Source: Scalesia atractyloides (lineage: Eukaryota > Streptophyta > Magnoliopsida > Asterales > Asteraceae). From it: a DNA stretch of 64,000 nt. Each line of letters opens with the position of its first letter. The stretch's first letter is position 1. Shown in pieces: positions 41,277 through 52,135 of this stretch. The stretch is taken from assembly GCA_947069175.1 (NCBI GenBank), contig CAMTDV010000003.1:29600853-29664852 (forward strand), read 5' to 3'. The translations under genes and the position numbers were made by a program. Under the pieces are notes generated by a model. That model had not been told where the DNA came from and made no database searches. It worked only from the letters and a program-made list of their open reading frames with translations.

Positions 41277-42800
41277 AAGTTTGTGGAGAGAAGCCCTCTC
41301 ATAGCCTTAAACTCATGACATGTACCAAAGCCCAAAAATACCTACGAAATAATTATGTAGCCTTTTTGGCATATATCGTAGAGGAGAAAAGCAAGGGTAA
41401 GAGTATTCAAGACATCCCCGTTGTTTGATATTTTCCTGAGGTGTTTCCTGAAGAACTACCTGGTTTACCCCCAGCACGTCAAGTCGAGTTATGTATAGAC
41501 CTTGAACCTAGTGCCAACCCAATTGCCAAATCCCCTTACCGTCTTGCACTGTCTGAAATGCAAGAATTGTCAAAACAACTCTAAGAACTTTCAGACAAAG
41601 GATTTATACATCCGAGCTTTTCGCCTTGGGCGCTCCTGTCCCATTCGTGAAAAAGAAGGATGGATCCTTTCGCATGTGCATCGATTATCGTGAGCTCAAC
41701 AAACTCACGATTAAAAATCGATATCCCCTACCTCGTATTGATGATCTTTTTGATCAAATACAAGGGCTACATGTTTCTACAAGGTTGATTACGTTCTGGG
41801 TATCACCAGCTTCGTGTACTCTATGAAGATATTCCCAAAATTGTTTTTCGCACTCGATACGGCCATTACGAGTTCACTGTCATGCCCTTTGGTTTAACAA
41901 ATGATCTGGCCATCTTCATGGACTTAATGAATAGGGTTTGTAAACCTTATTTAGACAAGTTCATTATTGTTTTCATCGATGAAATTTTGATTTATTCGAA
42001 ATCCCGAGCCGATCACAAACATCATCTTCGTCTAACGATGGAACTCCTAAAGAAAGAACAACTTTATGCTAAGTTCTCCAAGTGTGAACTTTCGCTAAAG
42101 GATGTTCAATTTTTGGGACACATTGTCAACGAACAAGGTATACTTGTAGATCCCGCCAAAATCAGTGCGATTAGGGATTGGAGTACACCTACTACTCCTA
42201 CCGAAGTTCGTTCATTTCTCGAACTAGCTGGCTATTACCGCCGCTTTATCGCAAACTTCTCCAAAATTGCGGTTCCCCCTCACTGCTTTGACATAAAAGA
42301 ATAAACCTTTTGAGTGGGGACCCAAGCAAGAAGAAGCTTTTCAGACCTTGAAACAAAAGCTTTGTGATGCCCCTATTTTATTCTTACCGAATGGCAACGA
42401 CAATTTTGTCGTATATTGTGATGCATCGAATCTAGGCCTTGGTTGCGTTCTCATGCAAAGAGACAAAGTCATAGCATATGCATCAAGACAATTGAAAATC
42501 CATGAAAAGAACTACACAACTCATGATCTTGAGTTAGGTGTCGTTTTTTTCGCTCTCAAAATTTGGAGGCATTACCTCTATGGTACAAAATATGTGGTTT
42601 TTACTGACCACAAAAGTCTCCAACACATTCTTAATCAGAAAGAACTGAACATGAGACAATGACGTTGGGTTGAACTTCTAAACGACTATGACTGCGAGAT
42701 TCGCTACCATCCTAGTAAGCCGAATGTCGTAGCTGATGCTCTTAGTCGTAAAGAACATGTCAAGCTACATTGTGTTCAAGTTCGATCTGTTATCCAAACA
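41277..42800 (+). pseudogene. pol: Element F reverse transcriptase and RNase H
   Basis: RT blocks SFRMCIDYRELNKLTIKNRY, a damaged SKIDxRSGYHQL block near 41780, MPFGLTND, and the catalytic site, which reads FIDE at 41972-41983 instead of FIDD, so the second catalytic Asp is lost. QFLGHIVNEQGILVDPAKI and YYRRFIANFSKIA follow. RNase H is well kept (VVYCDASNLGLGCVLMQRDK...TDHKSLQHILNQKEL) with a TGA at 42661-42663. Several frame breaks occur. Confidence 0.88.
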
Positions 42801-44083
42801 CGTATTTTTGAAGCCAAACGCACTTGTGTAACCCAAGGTTTGTTGAAAAACGAACTACCCCATCATCTCTAGCTTCAGCTTGAAACAAAAGATAATGTGT
42901 TACTCTACTACATGAACCGTTTATGGGTTCAAAGCCAAGACAATCTCTGCACCCTATTGAGGAACAAGGCTCACAAATCTCGTTATTCAATTCATCCTGG
43001 TGCAGACAAAATGTACAAGGATCTTCATACCCAATGTTGGTTGCAGGGTATGAAGAAGGATATTGCCTTATACGTATCCAAATGCCTAACTTGTCTTAAA
43101 GTTAAGGAAGAACATCAACATCCATCTGGTTTGCTCAAGCAACCAGAAATTCCGGTTTTTACTGGGAAAACATTGCTATGGATCTCATCACCAAACTACC
43201 ACGTACTTTTAGAGGTCATGATGCCATTTGGGTAGTCATGGATCGTTTAACAGAGTCATCAGACTTTTTGCCAATTCGTGAGGATCTATCTACTGACAAA
43301 CTTGCGAAGATCTACGTTGATGAGATAGTATCTCGACATGTTGTTCCTTTGAACATCATATCGCTCGTCTCACTTTTGGAAGACCATGCAATCTGCCAAG
43401 GGAACAAAAAATAACTTGAGCACTGCTTATCATCCTCAGGCGGATGGACAATCCAAAAGGACGATCCAAACATTGGAGGATATGCTAAGAGTTTGTGTGA
43501 TCGACTTTGGTGGTAGTTGGGATTCACATCTACCTTTGATCGAATTCTCCTACAATAATACTTACCACTCCAGCATTAACGTGGCTCCTTTCGAAGTTCT
43601 ATATGGTCGAAAATGTCGTTCACCTGTCTGCTCGAATGAGGTTGGTGCAGACAAAGTCAAGAAAATACGTGATCACCTTTTGACAGCTAGAAGTCGTCAA
43701 AAGAATTATGTGGATCAGCAACTCAAGCCCTTGCAATTCTAAGTTGGTGATCACTTCCTTCTCAAGGTATCCCCTTAGAAAGGTGTGATTAGATTTGGAA
43801 AGAAAGGAAGACTTGCACCTTGATATGTGGGACCAATAAAGATCGTTGAGAGGATCGGAAACGTGTCCTACAAACTTGAGTTACGTCCTGAGCTTGGGAA
43901 TGTTCATCCAACTTTCCACGTGTCCAATTTGAAAAAAGTATTTGGCTGATGAAACCTCCACATCCCTCTTGATGAAATTCGCATTGATAACACAATGTAC
44001 TTTGTCAAGAAACCTATGGAAATATTGGACCGTGAAGTCAAGAAACTCAAACCCAAATGCATACTGATTGTTAAAGTTCGCTG
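42801..44083 (+). pseudogene. pol: Element F integrase, 3' end lost
   Basis: Zinc-binding HKSRYSIHPGADKMYKDL...CLTCLKVK, core MDLITKLPRTFRGHDAIWVV, a damaged DRD block, YHPQADGQSKRTIQTLEDM, PFEVLYGRKCRSPVCS, RFGKKGRLAP and FHVSNLKK. The final recognisable stretch is the DREVKKLKP region, then the sequence changes near 44083 to CGTACGA-rich copia LTR. Stops at 43741, 43777 and elsewhere. Confidence 0.85.
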
Positions 44084-44510
44084 CAATGGTTGCTCGTATG
44101 AACAATCTATGGCTCGTACGAACATGAACTAGTTCCTACGAATAAGCAAAATGCTTTGTTAAAAGTGCCACTCGTACGATCATGAGAATCACTCGTAAAA
44201 ACAGATAATGGCTTGTACGAGCAAGCAACTTGCACGTACGAAGCACCTTTCACTCGCACGGAGAAGTATTCTTCGGAGAACGTGCTAACAGACATGCTGT
44301 ACAGACAGCAAGATTAGAAACACAAGACTCAAGAGTATGCACACATGTAACTGTTTTACAATACAGACAAACTAAACGTCGTACTACATCAAGATAGGAG
44401 GATATCTTGATTTGGTCGACACGACCAAACTATACAGACACAATAAACAAAGACCGTACAATTTACTGACGTAACTAAGAACAAGCGACAGACACAAAAG
44501 TGCATCAACA
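44084..44510 (-). repeat. Element J/K 3' LTR, truncated
   Basis: On the minus strand it starts TGTTGATGCACTTTTGTG right after a polypurine tract and runs through a block with about ten CGTACGA-like motifs. It stops near 44083 before any TATA box, where element F begins. LTR start and layout resemble the H LTR (TGTTGATGCACTTTATG), so they are related families. Confidence 0.8.
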
Positions 44511-44523
44511 AACTCCCCCTTGG
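44511..44523 (-). other. Polypurine tract, element J/K
   Basis: Minus-strand CCAAGGGGGAGTT, directly before the LTR start TGTTGATGCA. Confidence 0.88.
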
Positions 44524-44656
44524 TTGTTGCTTGATCTTCGGTCTTCATTTCTAAAGGACTGCTGCACCCATATTCACTAAACACTTTCAACCAACATTGA
44601 CTGAGGATCAAAGTCCTCAACATTCTCCAAAAACATCAAACCTTTCCTGTTTCCTC

Positions 44657-46780
44657 TTAAGTACCACCAGAGGCAACTGGATCGGCCACGGTCTGCTGTG
44701 CACTTGACTCTACTACATGAGTTGCAACAAAGCCCTCTAGTTGCGTAGATGAAGCTGAAGCATCAGGATTACCATGATCTTCACTATCGTGATCATGTTT
44801 ACGCTGGATCTCCTGTGCTTTGCATCTTTCATTCCACAGAATGTTCACCCGCTTTCTACTCATTTCAAATACGTCTTTAATACCATTGAAGCCTTAAACC
44901 AGTGTAGTATTACGAGAATGATACCAATCTCTCATGTTGTCATGTTTAGTAGTTAATGTTTTGGCATATCGTTGTACAACCGCACTTCGTTCTTTCAGCC
45001 TATTCATTTCAATCCCACGAGATTTATCAGCCGCTCGCGTTTGTTGTAGTTGAGCTGCCCTTTCAGTATCTGCAGCCTGCAACCGCTCATTCTCCTTTCT
45101 TAAATGGCCTGCTTTCCAACAGTTTCCTTCAAAGAATTTATTTCCAGCTGTAGCTTAATAATTGTATTCTAATTTGAAGACATAAACTCTAAGTGCCTGT
45201 TAATCTGAGTTGCCGCAACTTGTAGCTGAGAGAACAAAAAATCCACTTTCTCATCCTGTTCCATTTCAGATAATAATCGAATACTTTGTTTTGTACTTTG
45301 TTGATGAATTGCAGACAAGAACTGTTGAACTGAAGAAGTAGTGGGTTGTTGTTTAACTATAGTAGACTCCACTGAAGGTGATTCAGCTGCTTTGGTTGCT
45401 ACAATTTGTGGTTCATAGGTTGTAGTGGGTTCTGATATTAGAGTTTCAGCCTCCTCCGATGAGAAGGCTAACTGAGCTTCTACAATTGGTTCAAGTACAG
45501 TTTCTTGTTGCGTGGTTGTAGGTTGTGTGATTTTAGGTTGAGCTGATGAGGTTTCCATCGACATTTTATCTTGTTTCTTTCTACGAACTGCAATTTTCTT
45601 TTTGCGAGCTCGTTCAGTCAGCCTCGGATGGAACGTAGTTAGCATCTAGATCTGTTGGAATCTTTTGAATCTTCCTTACCCCACGCTCATCAACATAGCA
45701 TTCATATCCATGTTCAAGTGGATTGTCATCAAAATCTGATTCTTCATCCGGTTGTTTACCCTTATCACCACCTGTGGTACCTACACCACTTGCACCACCA
45801 TCACCATCATCATCACTGTTATCATCATCACCTTTTCCCTTATGACGACCAAACTTATCTTCGATCATCTTCTTCAAAGTTGGTTATTCATTATATGACT
45901 GACTATCATCATGACCCACTTATCGTTTTCTTGTGCAACATATTCATCATTTGCTAGAAAACCAAACAAGTTACAAGGAGGTATGCTTTCCTTGTAACGT
46001 TTGCTGCTATACTTCTAAATATCTTCAACGAATGTTCCATCATAACATCAACTTTTAGAAAATCGTTGTCATTTTTTTGGAAGATTTAGATGTTGTATAT
46101 TTAGGATCATTTAGATAAAACAAGGATCCATCCAAAACTTGTTTCCACCAAATCCGGTTCTTCTCAGGTTTTCCTTCATGTTTGAAAAAATATACTTTGA
46201 GACACTGAACGGTTTGTTCAATGTCAAAGTTACCATCATTCCAACTAAGTCATTATTAGCCATGTCATAACCACTTCGTCTATTGCTTAAACACTGAACT
46301 AAAACATGTAGAAAGAACTTGTATCGGAATGGCAGCCATGCTTTGTTTAGTTGTCCTACGAGAAAATCTACAACACATATCATTCGAAGCAAACATCCAC
46401 GTTAACACTTCAATGGAACCTAGTATGGAGCTTCAGGATCATCGCCAAGTTGCAATGATGAGTTAATTACTTCAACAGAAATATCTACGTCTAAGCCATT
46501 GACTTTTCCATGGATAAGTTCCTATCCATTCACTTCAACAACTTTAGTTGAATCCCAAAATTCCTTGATCAATGTCTTGTATATTGTAGTTTTATGCGTG
46601 ATAGCATAATGTATCCTTGATTCGCGCAAAAACTTCATTATACCGTTGTACTCAGCAAATCTATCTTCCGGATCTAAGTAGGCAACCATGTTGTGTCTTG
46701 GGTCTGACATAATTTCCCCTTCTGACTTGTCAGTTCTCTTCGTTGCGGGCTTTCTTTTTGTTCTTTTTGTGCCATCCTAT
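44657..46780 (-). pseudogene. Element J/K accessory ORF3 (unknown function)
   Basis: Minus-strand protein of roughly 650 residues in several frames. It opens MSDPRHNMVAYLDPEDRFAE (46710) and continues with FLRESRIHYAIT and IYKTLIKEFW, then a globular-looking block (FRYKFFLHVLVQCLSNRRSG..NDLVGMMVTLTLNKPFSVSKY). Next come an acidic Asp/Gly/Ser-rich region (45614-45877) and Thr/Gln/Glu-rich and coiled-coil-like segments, ending near 44657. Stops and shifts break it. A sequence ending GTGTATAG at 46775-46782 precedes it on the minus strand and resembles a splice acceptor. It lies between pol and the polypurine tract. I know similar unnamed proteins from Asteraceae annotations by memory only. No membrane segments are seen. 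Confidence 0.65.
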
Positions 46781-48895
46781 ACACCAAAGATAAACAGAAT
46801 AAGTACATAAATACATTAGGAAACATACACAAAAAGTTTTTATTGCGACCTTTCTGTTAGTATGTATCTCCTAGACGAAAAACTACCAACTCATACCAAT
46901 AACAACTTAGTGGTACGAATAACAACTGATTTGTACGAACAACAACTGACTTGATTAAACAAGTTATTTACTCGTACGAGTAACTGGCCCGTACGAATGA
47001 CAGGTTACTCGTGTGAGTAATAATTCACTCATATGAAGCAAAGTCATCTTGTTTGCACAAAGAACTTCAGGAGAAGATTATTCATGAAGAACTTGTTTTT
47101 CGTCAACAGGTTCTTCGCTTAAAGTTTATTGTTCATGTCTGGCAATGTCAAACACTAAGGTAATGTTCAACTTGTTTATCTTCAAGATATGCCAACATTG
47201 TAAAACATACCTTAAAGTTATCACAACCAACTTAACAAGAGTTAAAGGATGAAGTGAAAAAGGTGAAAGTAAAGTTGTACTGAAGAACTACATTATCCTT
47301 TATACCATTTTTTATACTCATACTCGTACGAAAAATACTAGTCACACGAAGAACTGCCAGTCGTACGAAGGACTGTCTTAAACAACAAACCAAGGGCTCA
47401 TTCGTACGAAGCATACACATTTGTACGAGTGATCATTGATTAATTCATACGAAGAGCTGTCATTCGCACGAGGAACCTCTGATTCGTACAAGTCCATGTT
47501 CTTCCAAACTGGAACATCAGTTCTTCGTGGACCTTAGGTTTCTCGTTGACCTGTTTAGATCTTTGCACATATCCATAAAAATCACAAGTTAGAAAATGTG
47601 CACATTAAACAGATTTTGATCTTTGTAATGAGTTTACCCCGTTGTAAGAAAGTACTTTATGAGGTTATGATATCAAAGCAAATGATTTTTAGGGCGAATC
47701 TTTGTGGTAAACATTTGAGCTTCAACTTTGGCTAAATCAAAAATAATTTAATTTATAACAGAGTAAACTAAAATAACTACTAACAGATAAGAACAAAATG
47801 TACATGAACTAGTAATCTTTTTCTGAGTTTCAAGGTAAGAGAATCATACAAGCTTATAATCTTGCCAAAAACGAGATTTTGTTTAAAACATCAAATTAAA
47901 TAAATAAGTATTCTACTATGATTATCGGTATTGTTTTCCACATAAGCTAAGCTTATCAGATGTAATCATGATTAGGAGATATGATTAATGTATGAATTAT
48001 ACTTACTATTCGGTGTTCAACCACTTCACGACACATTCCCGTATCAAGATATGCACGAGAGAAAATCTTACTGGTGAGTATACTGCTTATTATTTGTTCT
48101 GACAAGCCCTATGTGAGATACTCACTTATTTTGATTGAAAACAACCCCTATGTGATTAAATCACTTACTAATGAGGGACTTGATTTTCAAAAGCATGCAG
48201 GGCACAAGAGTAAGTCCGTGAACATGTTATTACCATCGTACCGACAAAGAGACGAACTTAGCTCCCGCATAAAGCTCTGATATTATCACTTATTGATGGT
48301 TGTATGCAGTATTTACACGTAAGTATGGTATCATGGAAGTTCTAGACTTACGTCCCCGTTATTTTTCGGTAATAGATTCAACCATGATACCCAGATGATA
48401 AGCAAGCATAAAGACCGCATATCTCAGAACCTCGGCATACTATCAAACGAAATTTTGGTACCAAGACCATATGCCAATGAATGCTTCCCACCTGGATTTC
48501 GGTCCGTTATGTCTATATCAACCTGCACATTTTAATCTGATTGTGAGCCTACCGATACATCATTAGTAAAGCTACTTATCAATTTTTGTTTTATGTTTTT
48601 GACCGTTTTCGACAGATCACTGGTGTATCATCATCTTCTCTTATCTTTCCAAGAAACTCATTTTTGTATTTTTCTAAAATTTTCTCCCCCTTAAATGCAG
48701 AAAGTAAATAAATAAAGTCATAACTAAACAAAAGACATATTTTTGTATTTTTGGCATTTTCTTATGTTTTTGAATTTTTCTAAAATTTTCTCCCCAAAAA
48801 TATAAAAAGAAAAGAAAGTGAAAAATCTTTTTGTATTTTTGGTTTTGAAGAAAATATTTATAAAAATGATTAGCAAAGGATGATTTACTCGGGTT
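46781..48895 (-). other. Element J/K non-coding region between pol and ORF3
   Basis: About 2.1 kb without a coding frame. It contains two CGTACGA-rich clusters (46895-47040 and 47326-47495) and a segment, 48016-48520, that matches 51414-51850 of element I in several blocks. A further stretch near 48640-48850 is rich in TTTTTGTATTTTT and TCTCCCC. Confidence 0.7.
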
Positions 48896-50178
48896 TCATC
48901 TTGATGCCATTGACCAAAAGAAGATAATCAAAACGTCATTTATCAAAAGCTTTTGTGAACAGGTTGGCACCTTGGTGATTGGTGTGGATTTTAACAACAT
49001 TGATAAGTTTCTTTTCATAACAATCTCGTATGAAATGATACTTAATCTCAATGTGTTTGGTTTTTGAGTGTTGTACAGGATTACGAGTGATTTGTAAAGT
49101 AGCTTCATTATCAACATAAATAGGAGTAGTTAGAAATTCATAACCATAGTCGCGCATTTGCTGTTGGATCCATAAAACTTGAGAGCAGCAACTCAAAGCC
49201 GAGATATACTCAGCCTCACAAGTGGAAGTAGCTACACAAGTCTGCTTTATGCACTACCACATGACTAGGCGATTTACCAAGAATTGACATCCTGCTGATG
49301 TTGACTTTGCATCGATCTTGCTGCCGCCATGATCAGAATCACTGAATGCCGTCAAATCAAACTTATCATCCTTAGGGTACCAGAGACCAGTGTCCGACCG
49401 ACCCTTCAAATAACGAAAGATTCTTTTCACAGCCATCAAATGAGAAACTTTTGGACTTGACTGGTAGCGAGCTAGAAGACATGTTGGGTACATTATATCG
49501 GGTCTTGAAGCAGTAGGATACTTAAGAGATCCCATCATAGCACGATAAAGAGACGGTTCCACATGTTCACCTATTCCATCAGGAGTAATCCCATGATTTT
49601 AAGCTAATGGAGTTCCCAAAGGCTTTGAGTCTTCCATTTGAAATCCTTTGAGCATATCTCGAACATACTTGGTTTAAGGAATGAAGATCCCTTCCTTAGA
49701 TTGATGAACCTACAAACCTAAAAAGAAAGTCATTTCTCCCATGGCGCTCATCTCGAACTTCTCATGCATCACCTGCTCGAATTCCTTTCACATTTTCTCG
49801 TTTGTAGACCCAGAAATAATATCATCAACATATACTTGTACCGGCAATAAATCCTCATTCTTTTCTTTGATGAAGAGAGTACAGTCAATCAATCCACGTC
49901 GAAAACCATTCTTGAGAAGTTAGGAAGACAACGTTTCATACCAAGCCCCTGGAGCTTGATGAAGACCATATAACGCATTATTAAGAAGCCACACCTTGTC
50001 AGGATGAATTGGATATTTAAAACCAGGCGGTTGCTCACCATATACTTCTCCTTCAACCACACCATGAAGAAATGCACTCTTCACATCCATTTGATAAACT
50101 GTAAACTTCTTGTAGGATGCATATGCCAAAAAATCCTTATCGCCTCAAGACGTGCTACCAATGCATAAACCTCATTAT
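48896..50178 (-). pseudogene. pol: Element J/K RT (C-terminal part) and RNase H
   Basis: Copia RT from NEVYALVARLEA at the insertion point, through YQMDVKSAFLHGVVEGEVYG, LLNNALYGLHQAPGAWYETL and an intact catalytic YVDD (49821-49832). RNase H follows: MGSLKYPTASRPDIMYPTCLLARY, LTAFSDSDHGGSKIDAKSTSAGCQF, and the last Asp/His region (VDNEATLQITRNPVQHSKTKHIEIKYHFI). Frameshifts (near 50130 and 49919) and stops break it. The upstream RT half lies at 61999-62345; the two meet in frame across the ATTAT duplication. Confidence 0.88.
50174..50178. repeat. Target site duplication ATTAT (left)
   Basis: Immediately left of the I LTR. The same five bases follow the H 5' LTR at 61999-62003, so the whole 50179-61998 block behaves as a single insertion in the RT of element J/K. 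Confidence 0.88.
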
Positions 50179-50623
50179 TGTGGACGGGGATCGAGCTCCC
50201 AAAATGAGCCATCGATCTGATCTCTCTCAACTAGCAGAGGCGGAATTCATGACAAACAAGACAGAACTTACTGTTTAACTGCTTCTGATATATTAAAGAC
50301 GTTCAAGTTACAAATGCAAGTAAACAAACTGACAGAGCTTCACCGTATGAAATGACAAATCCGTTTCTAGCTAACATAACACTTCCCTATTTATAGGTCG
50401 ACATGACTCGTACTGAAGTGCGTGCACTAACAAACATCTGTGTTTCATACGAAATAGTATTTCGTACGAGTGACTCACTCGTACGAAACACACTTATGTT
50501 TTGTGCGAATCACAGTGTATCAATACAAACAATTTATATTTTCTCATTTAAACATTAACGTGTAAACTTTATAAACATTACAGATATATCCTAGACGTAG
50601 GCAATAGACATTATGGACCAACA
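50179..50623 (-). repeat. Element I 3' LTR (445 bp)
   Basis: Minus-strand TGTTGGTCCATAATG...CCCCGTCCACA. It has a TATA box (TATAAATA, 50388-50395) and a 29-bp perfect palindrome (50460-50488) of CGTACGA modules. Closest relative in the window is the E1 LTR. Confidence 0.9.
50388..50395 (-). promoter_or_regulatory. TATA box in I LTR
   Basis: TATAAATA on the minus strand, about 65 bases downstream of the long palindrome. Same arrangement as the E1 LTR. Confidence 0.6.
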
Positions 50624-50634
50624 AACTCCCCTTG
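50624..50634 (-). other. Polypurine tract, element I
   Basis: Minus-strand AAGGGGAGTT adjoining the LTR start TGTTGGTCC. Confidence 0.85.
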
Positions 50635-52135
50635 GATGTTGCCGTAGTCTGGATAATCTTCAAAACTTCACTTTGATTCGATTTTAACACCCAATAAATC
50701 TCTTTAATGGTTTTCGATATTCCTCAGAAGCAATAGGCGTTTGATCGGTCAGAGGACGTCGTTTCAGAAACTGAAAGCTCCTTAATGATTTGCTCCTGAT
50801 CCTTTTCTTCAAAACTGATCTTGCTATAAAATAAACATTCAATTTCAATTTTTGTTTTAGTATTTTTCTTTCATTTTATAAAAAATTTTATTTGTTTCAA
50901 AAATCCACTTGACTAACCAAGTCCAAGTTAATGACCCTGGTTATCCAATTTGCCTTCCAAGTCCAAGTTAATGACCTTGGTTGACCATGTTTGACCAAAC
51001 AGATTTATTTTAACATGTAATGTTTTAAATTAATGAACTTTCTTGACATTTTAGTAAACTTTGTTGCTAAATATTAGCTCCCAACCCATGATTCCAAAAT
51101 TTCCTTAGCAAGATGTTGCAATGAATCCAACCATCAGTGTTTTTATCATCGGTAAACAAAATAAAACTATCAAGCTAAGAAAACTTCTTTTAGATTTTTA
51201 AGAAATTATTAAAGAATAACATTTTTGTGAATTTTGTGTTTTCAGAGGATCATTTCAAGCATTCATATAAGTCATCAGTACCTTTAGTCTAGACACACCT
51301 TTTAAGCTTTTAAACAAATTTAACTAGATTGCCAATATATTTGTCCATTTAAACCTCTTCTCGTTTCTCAACTATTTCAAGATATGTTAAGGTATTATTA
51401 AAACATGAAATAACTGTGTTTCCCATCTCATAACATACTCCTGTATCGAGATTCCCAGAATGTCATTTTACAGGTGAATATATCGAATTGATATCTGTAT
51501 ATAGGGTGAATGCGAGACCTTGAGAGCTCAGGTTAGTACTACCGTACAGACAAAGAGATGAACGCTCGTCTTTAGGTGGTGTTCCATCAAGGAATCTTTT
51601 GTACTACAAATGTCATAATTGCTTAAGACATAACCATATTTTAGGCAGTTTTTTTGGGAAATAATGCAAAAATATTATAGCAGTTCTAGGCCATTGCTTC
51701 CGCAAAATCAGAAGAACTCGAAGAATACCCCAGATAACAACCAAATATAAAGACCTAGTATCACAGAATCTGGCATTCTCTCAAACGAAATTTCAGAGTA
51801 CTAAGTCCATATATCCGAGAGATGTTAGCCCACAAGTTAATCAGTTTTGCCTTTTAGGTTTATATCTTGAATACCATTTACTGAACGAGTGAAGTCTATT
51901 GGCATATCCATAGTAAGACTTGCTTAATTACTTTTTAAACAATACATTTCTTTAGCATACTGTGACTATAATTTTTGATTTACTAGGATCACTCTTTTTA
52001 ACACAAAACTCTTTTTGCCTTTTTAATGTTTTGGTATTTTCCTCAAAGAATTCCCCCTAAAATCAAAAACATATTTTTGGAATTTTAAGAAATTAGAAGA
52101 AAGAATGTACAGAAAACGTTTAACCGATGACATAT
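50635..52135 (-). other. Element I 3' non-coding region
   Basis: About 1.5 kb with no coding frame and no ORF3. The segment 51414-51850 matches the J/K region 48016-48520 in several blocks (for example TCAAACGAAATTT and ACAAAGAGATGAAC). Purine/pyrimidine-rich stretches near 52040-52060 (minus GGGGGAATTC) are seen. Confidence 0.7.

Larger units (their letters stand above)
36168..44083 (+). mobile_element. Element F: Ty3/gypsy, truncated at 3' end
   Basis: Plus-strand gypsy element with 5' LTR (36168-39173), a degenerate primer site, gag, protease, RT, RNase H and integrase. The 3' LTR and end of pol are gone; the sequence runs straight into a truncated copia LTR in the opposite orientation. 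It is a different family from A, B and D and heavily decayed. Confidence 0.85.

Noticed and set aside
45655..45957. Histidine-rich plus-strand ORF (HHHHHHHH)
   Set aside because: It is the shadow of the Asp-rich part of minus-strand ORF3.
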